Below are positions 7,309 through 8,509 of a stretch of 8,509 nt of DNA, piece by piece. Location of the stretch: assembly GCA_018267795.1 (NCBI GenBank), contig JAFDXS010000071.1, forward strand, positions 1 to 8,509, in the 5' to 3' direction. The translations under genes were made by a program, and so were the position numbers. How positions within the stretch are numbered: position 1 is the first letter of the stretch; each line of letters opens with the position of its first letter. The DNA is from Bacteroidota bacterium (GTDB taxonomy: Bacteria; Bacteroidota; Bacteroidia; Chitinophagales; Chitinophagaceae). The notes under the pieces are model-generated. The model did no database searches. It had not been told where the DNA came from and worked only from the letters and a program-made list of their open reading frames with translations.

Positions 7309-8049
7309 ATGAATACGCTCACCCTTACTATGGCTTTGCTGATGGGCTTTACAGGCAGCCTGCATTGTGCAGGCATGTGCGGTCCCATTATATGGGTGAT
7401 GCCATTCCAACTATTTAAAGGGTTTAAAAAAGCGCTGGGTATATTCTTATATCATACAGGCAGAATAAGCACTTATGCACTGCTGGCTGTAATATTACAT
7501 TCATTCCGCAATCTTTTTCAGCCGCAGGTACAACAGTATATTTCTATCGCATTGGGTGTAATACTTTTATTGATTGGCTTGGCCTATTTCATTCCGTCAA
7601 GTAAGGTAAATGTTGTTTTGCCTTGGTCTGAACTGGTTAAAAAGCAAATCGGCAAGTTCATTGGCAAGCCTGCTGTATTTCCATTATTCATTACCGGTGT
7701 GTTGAACGGGCTTTTACCATGTGGTTTGGTTTATATGGCTTTGTCCGCTTCTATTACTACGGCCAGTATATCTCAAGCTATCGTTACCATGTATGCTTTT
7801 GGCATTGGCACCCTACCTATGCTGATCTCGCTTACGCTGCTTAAAAACAGGGCTAGGCTTTTGCACTTCCAACTGGCAAAAAAGCTTGTGCCTGTAATTA
7901 TGCTTGTATTCGGTAGTCTATTTATGCTTCGCGGCATGAACCTCGGCATTCCCTATCTAAGTCCTAAAGTAAAGGTTACAGCACAAGGTGTAAAAGCATC
8001 TTGCTGTCATAAGAACAAAAGTGAATTGAAAGTATTTAGCAATGATTGA
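7309..8049 (+). CDS. TauE/SafE-family membrane protein of the cbb3 cluster
   Basis: A 246-residue polytopic membrane protein with about six helices, in the branch annotated as sulfite exporter TauE/SafE or UreH-like. Two repeated signature regions are visible: GFTGSLHCAGMCGPI near the N-terminus (H19, C20, C24) and GVLNGLLPCGLVYMAL in the second half (C138). The tail ends with a Cys-Cys-His cluster (C232, C233, H234) among lysines. Members sit next to ccoGHIS and hemN in many bacteria, including Pseudomonas. The context of copper ATPase and cupric reductase genes, together with the membrane cysteines, suggests a role in metal or thiol handling for oxidase assembly. This is inference; sulfite export is not supported by anything here. 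It begins one base after ccoH stops and overlaps hemN by 8 nt. Confidence 0.85.
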   Translation: MNTLTLTMALLMGFTGSLHCAGMCGPIIWVMPFQLFKGFKKALGIFLYHTGRISTYALLAVILHSFRNLFQPQVQQYISIALGVILLLIGLAYFIPSSKVNVVLPWSELVKKQIGKFIGKPAVFPLFITGVLNGLLPCGLVYMALSASITTASISQAIVTMYAFGIGTLPMLISLTLLKNRARLLHFQLAKKLVPVIMLVFGSLFMLRGMNLGIPYLSPKVKVTAQGVKASCCHKNKSELKVFSND

Positions 8050-8509
8050 TATAGCGCTGCTTCAAAAGTATAATGTACCTGTTCCAAGATATACAAGCTA
8101 CCCCACAGTACCTTATTGGAAAGACACGATAGACATCAATGAATGGAAACAAACATTCAAACAACAATTTATAAAAGGTAATAGCAAAGAAGGCATAAGT
8201 CTTTACCTGCATCTCCCCTTCTGCGAATCTCTGTGTACCTATTGTGGCTGCAATAAGAAAATCACTACTAATCATAGTGTGGAAAATGTTTACATGGAGG
8301 CCATCTTGAAAGAGTGGAAAATGTATGTAGCACTTATGGTAGAAAAACCAAGATTGCGCGAACTGCATCTTGGTGGTGGCACGCCTACGTTTTTCTCTCC
8401 TGTGCATCTTAAAGAACTGCTTACAGCAATATTTGATGATTGCATATTAGTGCCCGGCTATGACTTTAGCATAGAGGGGCACCCTAACAACACCACAGCG
8501 TGGCATTTA
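8042..8509 (+). CDS. hemN: Oxygen-independent coproporphyrinogen III oxidase HemN, 3'-truncated by window edge
   Basis: Radical SAM enzyme that converts coproporphyrinogen III to protoporphyrinogen IX without O2, a late step of haem synthesis. The frame is open from the ATG at 8042 to the window edge (156 codons of a family usually around 450). The N-terminus LLQKYNVPVPRYTSYPT is the HemN-specific substrate-side segment, absent from the HemW paralogues. The radical SAM cluster motif is C61-x3-C65-x2-C68-x-C70; the extra fourth Cys is typical of HemN. The SAM-binding GGGTPTFFS starts at 111, followed by SIEGHPNNT, a known variant of the SIE motif. It overlaps the previous gene by 8 nt in another frame, so translation is probably coupled. 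Its place after the oxidase genes fits haem supply for three haem types under low oxygen. The C-terminal part cannot be judged. Confidence 0.95.
   Translation, partial: MIDIALLQKYNVPVPRYTSYPTVPYWKDTIDINEWKQTFKQQFIKGNSKEGISLYLHLPFCESLCTYCGCNKKITTNHSVENVYMEAILKEWKMYVALMVEKPRLRELHLGGGTPTFFSPVHLKELLTAIFDDCILVPGYDFSIEGHPNNTTAWHL

Noticed and set aside
8462..8509. HemN motif SIEGHPNNT as a possibly altered active site
   Set aside because: It departs from the E. coli form, but this variant is, as far as I recall, usual in Bacteroidota HemN, and the radical SAM cysteines are intact.

Overview
The window carries a cytochrome cbb3 oxidase (cco/fix) gene cluster, with all genes on the + strand. In order these are the 3' part of ccoI (copper P-type ATPase), ccoS, a fused ccoN-ccoO gene, ccoQ, ccoP, ccoG, ccoH, a TauE/SafE-family membrane protein, and the 5' part of hemN. 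Both edge genes are cut by the window. No mobile element, tRNA, rRNA, CRISPR array or phage gene was seen.

The organism is most likely a member of the Bacteroidota (perhaps Chitinophagales or a relative). The reasons are the single-chain CcoN-CcoO fusion, a CcoP with an extended multi-helix N-terminus and only one haem c site, AT-rich DNA, and start codons that almost all lack a Shine-Dalgarno sequence. The finer placement is a guess.

Layout: bases 1-1559 hold ccoI. Bases 1560-1651 are the only sizeable gap; they contain a perfect 11-bp inverted repeat with a 4-nt loop, which could be a terminator and/or an FNR-like operator, followed by a possible Bacteroidota-type promoter. From ccoS (1652) to hemN (8509) the genes are packed tightly, with gaps of 1 to 25 nt and one 8-nt overlap, so they probably form one operon. 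No gene-free stretch exceeds 100 bases.

The genes work together as follows. CcoNO, CcoQ and CcoP form the high-affinity terminal oxidase, which reduces O2 to water in the inner membrane and pumps protons. CcoI, CcoG, CcoH and CcoS supply and reduce copper and assemble the complex. The TauE/SafE protein is a conserved neighbour, possibly linked to metal handling. HemN makes protoporphyrinogen without O2, which supports haem supply under the low-oxygen conditions in which cbb3 oxidases are used. This is a largely known system. The points worth a second look are the palindrome ahead of ccoS, the internally repeated N-terminus and single haem of CcoP, the Cys-Cys-His tail of the TauE/SafE protein, and a 20-bp palindrome inside ccoP.
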